DNA from: Tatumella ptyseos
Lineage (GTDB): Bacteria; Pseudomonadota; Gammaproteobacteria; Enterobacterales; Enterobacteriaceae
Direction: 5' to 3'
Assembly: GCF_030552895.1 (NCBI RefSeq)
Contig: NZ_CP130649.1
Span: 2,232,001 to 2,296,000 of the forward strand
DNA: 64,000 nt
Part shown: one piece after another, positions 26,181 to 35,980 of the stretch
Numbering within the stretch: the stretch's first letter is position 1
Layout of the letters: every line of letters begins with the position of its first letter
Notes under the pieces: model-generated
The model's database searches: none
Told to the model about the DNA's origin: nothing
What the model saw: only the letters and a program-made list of their open reading frames with translations
Translations under genes and position numbers: made by a program

Positions 26181-27031
26181 CGTTTTTCTCCTGAAAAGGC
26201 ACGGCTGATACGGTGTGTCGCGAGGACGATAACCATCACCAGTAGTCCTGGAAAGACTGTTAGCCACCAAGCGGTGGCTAAATAGTTACGTCCCTCAGCA
26301 ATCAACAATCCCCACTCAGGGATCGGCGGTGGACTACCGAAACCAAGGAAACTGAGCGTAGAAAGCGCCAAGATTGCTTGACCAAACTGGAGCGCAGCAA
26401 AGGCGAGTAATGTCGGTAGTGCATTCGGAAAGACATGCCTAATAAAGACCTTAAAGAATCGTCCCCCACTGCCAAATGCCGCTTCAATATACGCTTGCTG
26501 CCGGATAGTGAGGACTTCTGCTCTGGCTAGACGGGCAAAGTTCGCAATCGAGGCACAGCCCACGGCGATGGCGGCGTGAGTATTGCCTACCCCGAGTAAA
26601 ATAATGATGCTTAATGACAATAATAGCGCTGGGATGGATAACAACACATCGATCACTCGCATCGTGAGACTTTCCGTTTTCCCTCCAATAAATGCCGTCA
26701 ACATTCCGAGAAAGGAGCCGAAGATCATGCCCACCGCTACCGCAGCACTGGCTGCCGATAAGGACCAACGCGCACCAAAGACTACCCGTGTGTAAAGGTC
26801 TCTTCCCAGTTGATCGGTACCGAGCCAGTAGAGGTGGTTTGGAGCCAGTAACTGTGCTCCGTCCACACTGTTATAAGGGTCATAATGTGTGTACAACGCT
26901 GGAAATAGTGCGGCCATGAGCGCGATAAGCATAATTGCCCAAGCTCCCCACAACCCGTAACGAAAAGGGGCACGTCGCCTCGGTAGAGGTCGGGGACGAG
27001 TCGATAAGCGGAGCGTATCAGTCAGGCTCAT
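26177..27031 (-). CDS. ABC transporter permease, DppC/OppC-like
   Basis: A 284-residue inner-membrane permease with about six helices. N-terminal helix near WGAWAIMLIALMAALFPALY, the periplasmic motif HLYWLGTDQLGRDLYTRVVF, and the EAA loop EAAFGSGGRFFKVFIRHVFP that contacts the ATPase. Overlaps both neighbours by four bases. Confidence 0.92.
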   Translation of the reverse strand: MSLTDTLRLSTRPRPLPRRRAPFRYGLWGAWAIMLIALMAALFPALYTHYDPYNSVDGAQLLAPNHLYWLGTDQLGRDLYTRVVFGARWSLSAASAAVAVGMIFGSFLGMLTAFIGGKTESLTMRVIDVLLSIPALLLSLSIIILLGVGNTHAAIAVGCASIANFARLARAEVLTIRQQAYIEAAFGSGGRFFKVFIRHVFPNALPTLLAFAALQFGQAILALSTLSFLGFGSPPPIPEWGLLIAEGRNYLATAWWLTVFPGLLVMVIVLATHRISRAFSGEKR

Positions 27032-27972
27032 CTCGGCTCTCCTCTGTAAATGTTTAGGCGTGGATCGAGCAAGGGTGTCAACAGATCCACCAATAAATTA
27101 ATCAATACGTAAGCGACGGCAGAGATCATCACAACACCTTGCAATACGTTAACATCTTGTGAGTCAACCGCCTGCTGCGTTACCTGCCCTAGCCCATTTA
27201 GACCAAATACGGTCTCGGTCACTAGTGCCCCCGCGATCAACTCTCCCAGCAATAACCCCGCCACCGTGAGCAGCGGTAAGCTGGCATTACGTAATACATG
27301 GCGAAAGAGTACACGTTGCTGGCTCAAGCCTCGCGCGCGAGCAGCGGTAACAAAGGGCTGCATACGGACATGTTCAATGCTACGCATAAAGATCTGCGCC
27401 AGAGGGGCCGCAATAGGAATTGCGAGAGTGATCACGGGTAATACCATTCCCCCTATCGGTGAGCGATTGATCACCGACACCCAGTGTAACTGAAAAGAGA
27501 AGAGTTGAATTAATACGATCCCTAACCAGAATACGGGGAGCGAAACCAGCAAAGAAGGAAGTGACAGAAGTAGATGTCGTAATGCTTTGAGCGCAGGAAG
27601 CCATGCAAGAATCGCAAGACCAGTCCCCAACACAATCGCGAGGAAAAAGCTGGGGAGGATCAACTTAAGTGTCTGCGGGAAGTTAGTCGCTAACACCTCA
27701 GTCACCGGTACACCAAGCTGGATCGAATAGCCTAAATTCCCCTGCAAAAGGGTACTAAGCGCCGAGAAGTACTGTTGCCAGAGCGGGCTTCCTTCCCCAT
27801 ACACTTTACGTATTTGAGCAAGCTGATCGCCGCTAAGTCCCAGCGAAGGATCAAGGAATTTAATTAAAATCGCATCGCCAGGTAGTAGCTGTAACAGGAT
27901 AAATGACAAGGTCCAAGCGGCCCATAATACGATCATCCCTTGACCGAGGCGTTTAGCGATATAGCGGATCAT
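27028..27972 (-). CDS. ABC transporter permease, DppB/OppB-like
   Basis: A 314-residue permease: MIRYIAKRLGQGMIVLWAAW at the N-terminus, and the EAA-type loop FVTAARARGLSQQRVLFRHV. ATG 27972 is chosen because GGAGGG lies just before it and the family begins this way; an upstream in-frame ATG would run into the solute-binding gene. Pairs with the DppC-like gene. Confidence 0.92.
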   Translation of the reverse strand: MIRYIAKRLGQGMIVLWAAWTLSFILLQLLPGDAILIKFLDPSLGLSGDQLAQIRKVYGEGSPLWQQYFSALSTLLQGNLGYSIQLGVPVTEVLATNFPQTLKLILPSFFLAIVLGTGLAILAWLPALKALRHLLLSLPSLLVSLPVFWLGIVLIQLFSFQLHWVSVINRSPIGGMVLPVITLAIPIAAPLAQIFMRSIEHVRMQPFVTAARARGLSQQRVLFRHVLRNASLPLLTVAGLLLGELIAGALVTETVFGLNGLGQVTQQAVDSQDVNVLQGVVMISAVAYVLINLLVDLLTPLLDPRLNIYRGEPR

Positions 27973-27985
27973 TCGCCCTCCCCCC

Positions 27986-29617
27986 TTAGTGCTTAGCAAG
28001 CCAAGTATCGTAAAACGATGGGCGACCGACCGCTTCAAACCCGACCCCATTTAACCAAGGTGCACCAGCATACACCTGCGGCTCTTCAAAGATAGGGATG
28101 ACATAGGCTTGTTCGAGCAGATAACGCTGAGCCTCTCCGGTCAATGATAATCGTTTAGCGTTATCCGTTTCGGTCGATATTTGGGATAACAGTGTATTCA
28201 ATTTATCATCACGGAACGCTTTCACCTTATCGCTCAGCCCGCCTTTTTGCAGCAACGCATCACGGTTGGTTGGGTAAAACATGCTCTTCACCACATCTGG
28301 ATCAGCTCTCCCCACTTCAGATACCATCAGCGGAGCTTTAATCGGATCGAGTCGATTAATTGCTGCCGTCCCCGAGTCGGCTGGACGTATCGTTAATGTA
28401 ACGCCAAGCGCTTTCCACTGATGGGCAATCAATTGTAGGACTTCTTTATTTTGTGGTTGCGGGGGTGAAATATAAACGCTCAGTGCAAGAGGAATGCCTT
28501 GCTTCTCTCTGAGGCCATTACTTCCAAGTCGCCACCCCGCCTCGTCCAATAATTGGGCAGCTTGCTTTGGGTTGTACTGCAATAAATCCTGAAGAGGGAT
28601 ATAACCGGCCGCACTCGCGGCGAGTACGGAGGTTGCTGCCGGGTAGTGGCTAGAAAAAAGCGTTTCAACAATCTGTTTACGGTTAGTCGCCAATGATAAC
28701 GCTTTACGCACTCGACTATCGCTAACGAGCGGGTTATCCGGACGAAAACTTAAGCTATCATTAACGCCTCGCGTCGGTTCTGCATAGACAGTGAAATGCT
28801 GAGCCGCGACGCGTTTCTCATCATAAGCCTGAACTTGACGGATGAAATCCGCTTGGCCGGCAAGTAACGCGCCAATACGTACTCCGTCCTCAGGAGTGAC
28901 GATCACCTTAATTCCCTGTAAATAAGCGGGCCCTTGATGGGCCGCTCCCTGAGGTCCCCAGTGATAATCTTTTCGCGCGACCAGATCGACTTCATGGCCT
29001 AAGGTCTCTGCCGACACGACGAACGGACCGGAACCGATAATATTCCGCTCATCGCCCAGTTGTTCTAAGCTTTTAGATAATGTCGAGAGTGAAACCAAGC
29101 CTGAGCCTATCGCTGACGTCCCTTGTAAAAACCCTGGCGAAGGCTTTTTGAAATAGAATTTTACTGTGAGGGGATCGATAACCTCGCTGTGATCGTAATT
29201 GTTGATCACTTCAGAGACAGTGAGGTGTTTAGCGTTATTGCCTAAGCCATACGTATCAAAGTTTTTCGCTACGGCGGTGGCATCTAGCGGTGAACCATCG
29301 GAGAAGGTTACTCCAGGGCGAAGCGTGAAGGTCCATTCTGTTTTCTGTGCATTACTTTGCCAGCTTTTCGCAATCCATGGCTCTATTGCTAACGTTTTCG
29401 GGTTTTGCCATGTCAGCTTGTCGGTGATTTGATTCAATATGCCGCCATTGGGGTAAAACCCGCCAGCGGGGGGATAAAGTGTCGTGTGCGCCTGCTGCTC
29501 AAGATAAATTAAGGTTCCCCCGTTCACGGGCTGTTGAGCAGACCAGGCAGACGACGCGAGCAATACACTCGCCGCCCACAAAGAATGTGTTAAAAGACTA
29601 CGTTTCACCCCTTTCAT
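27986..29617 (-). CDS. ABC transporter solute-binding protein, DppA/OppA class (KPN_01854 type)
   Basis: About 543 residues, periplasmic. The signal peptide (SLLTHSLWAASVLLASSAWS, cleavage after Ala) precedes a class C binding fold: PWIAKSWQSNAQKTEWTFTL, RPGVTFSDGSPLDATAVAKN, and LLDEAGWRLGSNGLREKQG. First gene of the six-gene operon SBP-permease-permease-ATPase-LLM-CMD. ATG 29617 has GAGGCGG at ideal spacing, better than the ATG four codons upstream. Confidence 0.9.
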   Translation of the reverse strand: MKGVKRSLLTHSLWAASVLLASSAWSAQQPVNGGTLIYLEQQAHTTLYPPAGGFYPNGGILNQITDKLTWQNPKTLAIEPWIAKSWQSNAQKTEWTFTLRPGVTFSDGSPLDATAVAKNFDTYGLGNNAKHLTVSEVINNYDHSEVIDPLTVKFYFKKPSPGFLQGTSAIGSGLVSLSTLSKSLEQLGDERNIIGSGPFVVSAETLGHEVDLVARKDYHWGPQGAAHQGPAYLQGIKVIVTPEDGVRIGALLAGQADFIRQVQAYDEKRVAAQHFTVYAEPTRGVNDSLSFRPDNPLVSDSRVRKALSLATNRKQIVETLFSSHYPAATSVLAASAAGYIPLQDLLQYNPKQAAQLLDEAGWRLGSNGLREKQGIPLALSVYISPPQPQNKEVLQLIAHQWKALGVTLTIRPADSGTAAINRLDPIKAPLMVSEVGRADPDVVKSMFYPTNRDALLQKGGLSDKVKAFRDDKLNTLLSQISTETDNAKRLSLTGEAQRYLLEQAYVIPIFEEPQVYAGAPWLNGVGFEAVGRPSFYDTWLAKH

Positions 29618-29814
29618 ATACCGCCTCATTATTATTATTCGCTATCAGTTGATAGCTATAATAGAGGGACGATTTTCAGAGTTTAAATAACAAAAGACGC
29701 ATAGCTTTTTTAAAATAAGTTTAAAGACTAGTGCGTTATGATTGAAAAAGCCTCCCTATGGAATTCGCGTTAAACAAAGCGTTTCGTCTTACTTATCTTG
29801 GAGACTAGTGAACA

Positions 29815-30708
29815 CTATCTAGGCTTAAGCATGCTCTTTAAATGATCATAGGCAATATCGACAAAAGCGCGCAGTTTAGGCGGCATATACCGCTGTCTTG
29901 GATAGACAATATGAATAGGATCTCTTCTCGCATACCAACCAGGCAGCAGGGAGACTAAATTACCCGCGCGATGATCAAAATGACACTGATAATTGGGGAG
30001 CAATGCAATACCTTTCCCGGCTAGCGCCATCGAGGTAATGAGGCTGATATCGTCGCTGATAATGGCGTTATCAATCGGAATCGTCAGACTGGAATCCTGA
30101 TTCTGTAGTGTCCAAGCTTCTTTACCCATTGGCGAGAAAGGTAAACAACAGTGGTGGCGAATATCTTGAGGAATTTTAACTTTTTTGTGATTGTTAATAT
30201 AATTTTGGCTGGCAAAGACTTCCCACTGAGCCACACCAGCATGCTTCGCGATCAGTGTCGAATCCTCTAAGAGCCCCGTACGAATCGCGACATCTATCCC
30301 TTCAGCAACCAAATCAACATAGCGTTTGATCAAAATAAATTCCAGTTTGACCGCTGGCCAACGTTGATTCATCTCATCAATGATGGCGGTTAATAGTGGA
30401 TTACCGATATCAAAGGGAGCAGAGACTCTCAGCACACCAGAAGGTTCTCCTTTTACATTCATGATGGAGGATTCTGCTTCAAAAAAATGTGCTAACCCTT
30501 CAGACGCATGCTCAAAATAGTCTTTTCCCGCCTCTGTCAGGTGCAATTGCCGAGTCGTTCTCTGAAGTAATGTCACGCCAAGCCGCTTTTCCAACATTGC
30601 AACACGGTGGCTCACCGTCGATACCGGTATTTCCAGTGATCGGGCCGCAGCACTAAAGCTTCCGGCCTGTACAACTTTGACGAAAACAGCGATCTGATTA
30701 AAGTCCAT
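29815..30708 (-). CDS. LysR-family regulator
   Basis: About 297 residues. HTH: MDFNQIAVFVKVVQAGSFSA, then ARSLEIPVSTVSHRVAMLEK. The effector domain covers about 90-295, resembling the DhcR/AaeR-like group that controls small-molecule stress genes. ATG 30708 is used; a TTG four codons earlier opens the frame. Divergent from the pirin/isochorismatase pair, the usual layout for a LysR and its target; regulation of that pair is inferred. Confidence 0.88.
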   Translation of the reverse strand: MDFNQIAVFVKVVQAGSFSAAARSLEIPVSTVSHRVAMLEKRLGVTLLQRTTRQLHLTEAGKDYFEHASEGLAHFFEAESSIMNVKGEPSGVLRVSAPFDIGNPLLTAIIDEMNQRWPAVKLEFILIKRYVDLVAEGIDVAIRTGLLEDSTLIAKHAGVAQWEVFASQNYINNHKKVKIPQDIRHHCCLPFSPMGKEAWTLQNQDSSLTIPIDNAIISDDISLITSMALAGKGIALLPNYQCHFDHRAGNLVSLLPGWYARRDPIHIVYPRQRYMPPKLRAFVDIAYDHLKSMLKPR

Positions 30709-30804
30709 TATCCAATCCAATGGAAAGTGATTTCGATTTTTACATACTACTCTAAAAAATTTTCAAGCGTTAAATTAGCTTCATAATTTTTGCGGAGAAA
30801 TGAG

Positions 30805-31680
30805 ATGAAAAAGGTCGCGTTCATTAAGCGTAGTAACGGTAAGCACTGGGTAGGCGATGGCTTCCCAGTCAGGAATATTTTTTCCTATAGCGATATTGCT
30901 GCAGAAATGTCGCCGTTTTTATTAATGGACTATGCCGGTCCAGTCAATTTCCCACCGACCAATAAAAAATTAGGCGTGGGTCAGCATCCCCACCGTGGCT
31001 TTGAAACCGTCACTATTGTCTATCACGGCGGCGTTGCTCACCAAGACTCTTCTGGCGGCGGTGGCAGTATTGGACCTGGCGATGTGCAATGGATGACTGC
31101 GGCATCAGGAGTACTGCATGAAGAGTTTCATAGTCCTGAATTTGCGGCGACGGGTGGCGATTTTGAAATGGTCCAACTCTGGGTCAACCTTCCCGCTAAG
31201 GACAAAATGAGTACCCCAGGTTACCAGGGCATTTTAACTAATGATATTCCAGAAATAGCACTCCCCAATGCGGCCGGCTCCCTACGATTAATTGCCGGCG
31301 AATACGATAACTTGCAGGGTCCTGCTAGGACTTTTACCCCAATGAATGTTTGGGATGTACGAGCCAAGGCTAAAGGAGAGATTGAATTTAACCTTCCTGC
31401 TGGCCATACCTGTGCACTATTCGTACTGGAAGGGAAATTAACGGTTAGCCAAGCGCATACTGTGACTTCAGCAGAATTAGTGGTCATGGAGCGAGCCGAA
31501 AGCCGATTAGTCATCACAGCAGAACAAGCGACCACCTTTTTGGTGTTAAGTGGCGAGCCTATTAATGAACCCATTGTCGGCCGAGGGCCATTCGTGATGA
31601 ACAGTCGTCAAGAAATAACACAGGCGATAGAGGATTTTCAAAGCGGACGCTTTGGGAAAATAGAACATACTATCAATTAA
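30805..31680 (+). CDS. Pirin-family bicupin protein
   Basis: A 291-residue bicupin. The N-terminal cupin has the metal-binding HPHRGFETVTIVYHG and the later SGVLHEEFH (His, His, His, Glu ligands of pirins), plus DSSGGGGSIGPGDVQWMTAA. Some bacterial pirins (YhhW) have quercetinase activity. Start at ATG 30805 with CGGAGAAATG just upstream. Followed by an isochorismatase-family gene after 12 bases, so co-transcribed. Confidence 0.92.
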   Translation: MKKVAFIKRSNGKHWVGDGFPVRNIFSYSDIAAEMSPFLLMDYAGPVNFPPTNKKLGVGQHPHRGFETVTIVYHGGVAHQDSSGGGGSIGPGDVQWMTAASGVLHEEFHSPEFAATGGDFEMVQLWVNLPAKDKMSTPGYQGILTNDIPEIALPNAAGSLRLIAGEYDNLQGPARTFTPMNVWDVRAKAKGEIEFNLPAGHTCALFVLEGKLTVSQAHTVTSAELVVMERAESRLVITAEQATTFLVLSGEPINEPIVGRGPFVMNSRQEITQAIEDFQSGRFGKIEHTIN

Positions 31681-31692
31681 GATGAGGTAATT

Positions 31693-32361
31693 ATGAGTTC
31701 AACAAATGGAATGATTGACCCGAATGACGCTGTTATTTTATTAATTGACCATCAAAGCGGATTATTTAATACCGTCAGAGATGTTCCGGTAAACGATTTG
31801 CGTCATTATGTCACGGCAATATCGAAAGTGGCATCGTTACTGAATATCCCTGTTATCACAACGGCTTCGGTACCAGACGGCCCTAATGGCCCTCTTATCC
31901 CAGAAGTTCATAAATATGCTCCCCACGCGGTCTATGTTCCGCGTACCGGACAAATTAATACATGGGATAACCCTTTATTTGTCGATGAAGTGAAAAAGAC
32001 GGGAAGAAAAACACTGATTATTGCGGGGACCTTGACCAGTGTCTGCATGGCTTTTCCAGCGGTCAGTGCCGTACAGGAAGGGTACAATGTCTATTGTGTC
32101 GTCGATGCCTCAGGCAATTGGTCTAAGATGGCGACTGATATTACTATTGCACGCGTTGCCCAAGCAGGCGCAGTTCCTACCGATACCTTTGCGATTGTTG
32201 CCGAACTGATGCGCACTTGGAATCGCGCAGAGGGATCACAATTTGCTGAAATACTTTCCGAACACGTTTGTCCTGAATATAAATGCTTGATGGAAAGCTT
32301 TGGTAAAGCACAAGCGGTTGCCCACGACGGACCTGAAACCAATCTAGAACATTATAGATAG
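31693..32361 (+). CDS. Isochorismatase-family cysteine hydrolase, YcaC-like
   Basis: A 222-residue protein of the isochorismatase-like fold: [18 protein letters not shown] with the catalytic Asp, [20 protein letters not shown] with the Lys region, then the nucleophile TSVCMAFPA. YcaC (208 residues) is the closest family member by these motifs; its substrate is unknown. Partner of the pirin gene; a strong hairpin terminator follows. Confidence 0.87.
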   Translation: MSSTNGMIDPNDAVILLIDHQSGLFNTVRDVPVNDLRHYVTAISKVASLLNIPVITTASVPDGPNGPLIPEVHKYAPHAVYVPRTGQINTWDNPLFVDEVKKTGRKTLIIAGTLTSVCMAFPAVSAVQEGYNVYCVVDASGNWSKMATDITIARVAQAGAVPTDTFAIVAELMRTWNRAEGSQFAEILSEHVCPEYKCLMESFGKAQAVAHDGPETNLEHYR

Positions 32362-32384
32362 CCATAATCAAAACCTAGCGACTC

Positions 32385-32412
32385 AAGAATAGCGCCTATC
32401 GGCGCTATTCTT
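32385..32412 (+). terminator. Terminator after the pirin/YcaC-like pair
   Basis: Twelve-base perfect arms AAGAATAGCGCC / GGCGCTATTCTT with a four-base loop; the T tract is weak. Confidence 0.65.
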
Positions 32413-32463
32413 AACTCGTTGGGATACCTCAAAAAGAGAGAACACCTCAGCGCTTAAGTACCG

Positions 32464-33063
32464 CTACTGAGCGATGATAAATCGCTCGTTATCATCAATA
32501 TAGGTTTTCTCGCCAGCTGGCTGCAGAATAGCACCGAAGTTCATCTGAGCGCGTAGTGTCCATGAATTAGGTACACTCCACTGTTTTCTCACCTCTTCGT
32601 CGACAAGAGGATTGTAATGCTGCAAATTAGCACCAATCCCTTTTTCGGCTAATGCCAACCATACTGCATATTGGGCAATACCAGTGCTGTGCTCTGACCA
32701 GACGGGAAAATTATCGGCATAACTAGGGAATTGTTGCTGTAGAGTTTGCACAACATCTTGGTCTTCAAAAAATAATACCGACCCAGCTGCTTGAGAAAAA
32801 CTGTCTAACTTAGCGGAAGTCGCCTGAAATCGTGCTTCTGGCACAATTTTTTTTAACTGTGTCCGAGTAAGCTCCCAAAACTTGATGTGTTCATTTCCCA
32901 ATAAAATGAGGATCCGCGAACTCTGTGAGTTAAAGGCAGAAGGGGCCTGTTTAACAGCCTGTTTGATAAGATGAATGACCTCATCTTCAGACAACGGAAT
33001 CTCTTTTCCTAGTGCATAAATAGAACGACGTGTTTCAGCTAACGATAAAAATTGGTCAGACAT
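32464..33063 (-). CDS. Nitroreductase-family protein (YdgI/HBN1-like)
   Basis: A 199-residue FMN-binding nitroreductase-like protein: LAETRRSIYALGKEIPLSED, KQAPSAFNSQSSRILILLG (FMN phosphate-binding Ser/Asn), and YAVWLALAEKGIGANLQHYN. Members reduce nitro groups, quinones or act in fatty-acid/oxidative stress responses. ATG 33063 has AGGAG; an upstream in-frame ATG does not. Single gene convergent with the pirin/YcaC pair. Confidence 0.88.
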   Translation of the reverse strand: MSDQFLSLAETRRSIYALGKEIPLSEDEVIHLIKQAVKQAPSAFNSQSSRILILLGNEHIKFWELTRTQLKKIVPEARFQATSAKLDSFSQAAGSVLFFEDQDVVQTLQQQFPSYADNFPVWSEHSTGIAQYAVWLALAEKGIGANLQHYNPLVDEEVRKQWSVPNSWTLRAQMNFGAILQPAGEKTYIDDNERFIIAQ

Positions 33064-33505
33064 AATATCTCCTAAAATTAAGGCCATTTCATCTCACACT
33101 GATGATGTTCTTACTCCCCTAGTTGTAGTTGGCTAACCCTCATACTGTCAACGCTTCTGAGCCGAATTATCGGCACCTATACTGAAGGTTAAGATTAGGC
33201 ACTTAAACAGAACATGAAGCTAAGTGGAAGAGCGCCGCCATCACCCCTAGACTAAGAACAGATAAAACGTGTTAAGTCTAAAATTTAAGCCGAACCTAAG
33301 CTTGAGCACGCGCAATATCTTTTATCAACCAAAGTAGCAAAATTTTACGAGCAAGATCTTAAAGTCGTAGTTTAAAGACGACACAATCCCAGATTCTCAC
33401 TAAAGTAACTTAATGTAATACCCTGAGAAGGTGAATTTCCATTTTTACCTACCGCCTACTCACCACTATGCTTAAAGCATTCATATCGCGCAAACAAGGA
33501 ATATT
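33064..33505. other. Intergenic region without visible gene
   Basis: About 440 bp between a minus-strand nitroreductase gene and a plus-strand MFS gene. No convincing ORF, RNA or repeat seen; should hold both promoters. Confidence 0.5.
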
Positions 33506-34663
33506 ATGCTGCAGGAACAACAAAGTACCCAATCGCGATTCGCAACACGTTTAGCATTTTTTGTCGCGGGCTTCGTCACTGCCACTTGGGCAGCACTGGT
33601 TCCCTATGCCAGAGCAAATACTGGGGTAAATGATGCGACATTGGGTTCATTATTATTATGTTTGGGGATAGGGGCATTAATTACGATGCCAATTACGGGA
33701 GCACTAACAAGCCGTTTTGGTTGCCGTAAAGTTATTATTGCTGCTGTAGTCGTCATTATTTTAGTCCTACCTTTCTTAGCAATCATCACCCAGCCTTTGT
33801 TACTCGGGTTAGCCCTGTTGGTATTTGGAGTAGGCGTGGGGATCACTGACTGTGCAATGAACATCCAAGCAATACTGGTTGAAAAAGCGTCACCAAAGCC
33901 CCTAATGTCGGGTTTTCACGGCCTGTATAGCATTGGAGGCATTGCCGGGGCAGGATTGATGACCCTACTGTTAGCCTGTGGAATACATGTCACCCTCGCA
34001 ACCTTGCTTATTGTGCTTTGTGTCGTGATCTTAGTGGCCTTCAGTTTTCCTGGATTGTTGACCTATGCCAATCCTAAAGAGGGTCCCGCTTTCGCGATGC
34101 CCAAGGGTATTGTCTTGTTACTCGGCATTATCTGTTTTTCAGTATTTTTAACCGAAGGAACGGTATTGGACTGGAGCGCCGTTTATCTTACACAAATCAG
34201 AGCGATGCCAGAAACCTTAGGGGGCTTAGGCTACACTAGCTTTGCTGTGGCAATGACTCTTGCTCGATTGACCGGTGATAAGGTGGTGAAACATTTTGGG
34301 CGACTGAAAGTCGTTGTGGCAGGAGCGATAATTGCAGCCTTAGGCTTAGCTATAGTCACCTTTATTCCTGTCTGGCATCTCTCTCTTATCGGTTATGCAT
34401 TGATTGGCGCCGGATGCGCAAATATCGTTCCGGTGATGTTCTCGGTCGTCGGACAGCAAACCGTTATGCCTCAAGCTGTAGCCGTACCAGCCATGACCAC
34501 ACTAGGCTATCTTGGTGTATTAAGTGGCCCAGCCGTTATTGGATATATTGCGCACTTTAGCTCGTTACCTGTTTCATTCTTTTTAATTATGCTGCTGATG
34601 CTTTTTGTCGGGGCCCTTTCCTTTAAGCTTAACCTGAATCGAATCGGTTCATCCGAAGGCTGA
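33506..34663 (+). CDS. MFS transporter, YbjJ-like
   Basis: A 385-residue, 12-helix major facilitator protein. N-terminal half: FFVAGFVTATWAALVPYARA, then ITMPITGALTSRFGCRKVII (the loop 2-3 motif, variant GxLxxRxGxR), then GVGVGITDCAMNIQAILVE, which resembles YbjJ-type carriers. C-terminal half: EGTVLDWSAVYL and GDKVVKHFGRLKVVVAG. Substrate unknown. RBS AAGGAAT is close to the ATG. Confidence 0.88.
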   Translation: MLQEQQSTQSRFATRLAFFVAGFVTATWAALVPYARANTGVNDATLGSLLLCLGIGALITMPITGALTSRFGCRKVIIAAVVVIILVLPFLAIITQPLLLGLALLVFGVGVGITDCAMNIQAILVEKASPKPLMSGFHGLYSIGGIAGAGLMTLLLACGIHVTLATLLIVLCVVILVAFSFPGLLTYANPKEGPAFAMPKGIVLLLGIICFSVFLTEGTVLDWSAVYLTQIRAMPETLGGLGYTSFAVAMTLARLTGDKVVKHFGRLKVVVAGAIIAALGLAIVTFIPVWHLSLIGYALIGAGCANIVPVMFSVVGQQTVMPQAVAVPAMTTLGYLGVLSGPAVIGYIAHFSSLPVSFFLIMLLMLFVGALSFKLNLNRIGSSEG

Positions 34664-34995
34664 TACCTTAAAGAATAGTGGCAGGTATACCTTTACCAGG
34701 ATACCTGCCAACATCACGTAGATAACGTTCTAAACTCTTTCCTAAGAAATGGGTAGTTTCATCAATATTTATCCTATCCCCGGAGCGTACCCGTTACTAA
34801 CAAGAATCTTCCTTCATCCTGCTCCTTCTGACCTCACGAATGTAGCTTAAGAACATAACCATGATGGTGATAATTTACTCACACCAACGCTTTATTAATG
34901 GCTCGCGAATAAGCTATAGCAAATCGGGATTATGAAATATTAGATAAATTAACTATTCTTACTCTATTGATTCCTAACTCCACACACCATCGCCA
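34664..34995. other. Intergenic region with a hairpin
   Basis: Contains a stem-loop at 34680-34709 (GGCAGGTAT / ATACCTGCC, nine perfect pairs), a probable terminator for the MFS gene although the T tract is poor. No gene seen in the remainder. Confidence 0.5.
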
Positions 34996-35913
34996 ATGGA
35001 TAGTCCCCAAAATAAAGGTATGCGTGATTGGCTCGTTTTTATCCGAACAGTGGAAGCCGGGAGCCTATCTGTCGCCGCAAAAGAGATGAATATGACTGCT
35101 GGTGCAGTCAGTAAAATTATTTCTCGGCTTGAGGAATATACATGTACTAACCTACTAATACGTGATACCCACGGTATCGAGCTCACGATTGCTGGGAGAT
35201 TGGCCTACAACAAGGCGCTTGAAATTACTGGGCTATTTGGTGATTTACTTGAAGAATTACGCAATCCTCAAAAGCAGATACGGGGGGTCTTGAAGTTAAG
35301 TGTCCCAGTCATTCTTGCTGAGTTTCTCGCGAATAACTGGGCGCAAGAGTTTATGGAGAAATGGCCCGGTACTCAAATTCAATTAGATGCGAGAGAGAGC
35401 TCAGAACTTAGCCAAGATGTGCCAGATCTCGACAATCTTATTTTACGCAGCGGCAGACCTGAAAATGAGAACATTGTTTATCGAGAGTTACCAGGATTGA
35501 AAGTGGTGCTGATTGCTACTCAAGAATATATCGATAATAACGGCTGCCCACTTCATCCTACTGACCTTGCACAGCACAACGTCTTTAATTTACGTCACAA
35601 TGGGTTCGGCACCACATTAAAATTTAGTAGCGGGGATGAAAGCTATGAGATTGATAATATCAATAATAGCGCCCTCTCTTCGAATAATCATTTATCCCTG
35701 ATAAATTTATGTATTGAAGGAAAAGGCATTACTTTGGGTACTCCGGGCTGGTTAAAATCTAATTATGCAAAGCAAGCGAAACTCATAACATTAATGCCTG
35801 AGTGGACATTAGAACAGGTACCCGTCTACTTAGTATGGCGACCTAGGAAAATTTACTCACCACTCTTCATTGCTTTTCGGGATTATATCGAGAAGAAATG
35901 GATAGAGAGATAA
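34996..35913 (+). CDS. LysR-family regulator beside the chaperone-usher locus
   Basis: 305 residues. HTH: DWLVFIRTVEAGSLSVAAKE, then MNMTAGAVSKIISRLEEY; effector domain about 95-300. It resembles the LysR at 40364 in the HTH and in overall size, and the two enclose the fimbrial operon. This one runs convergently to the operon's end; a shared hairpin (35947-35968) separates them. An ATG for MRDWLVF eight codons inside is an alternative start. Confidence 0.85.
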   Translation: MDSPQNKGMRDWLVFIRTVEAGSLSVAAKEMNMTAGAVSKIISRLEEYTCTNLLIRDTHGIELTIAGRLAYNKALEITGLFGDLLEELRNPQKQIRGVLKLSVPVILAEFLANNWAQEFMEKWPGTQIQLDARESSELSQDVPDLDNLILRSGRPENENIVYRELPGLKVVLIATQEYIDNNGCPLHPTDLAQHNVFNLRHNGFGTTLKFSSGDESYEIDNINNSALSSNNHLSLINLCIEGKGITLGTPGWLKSNYAKQAKLITLMPEWTLEQVPVYLVWRPRKIYSPLFIAFRDYIEKKWIER

Positions 35914-35946
35914 CATCGAGAGTTGAATATAGCTTGATGATAAACA

Positions 35947-35968
35947 AGCCTGATATCCCTATCAGGCT
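35947..35968. terminator. Hairpin between convergent LysR and fimbrial genes
   Basis: AGCCTGAT / ATCAGGCT arms with a six-base loop; probable shared terminator. Confidence 0.55.
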
Positions 35969-35980
35969 CCAGCTTAATTA

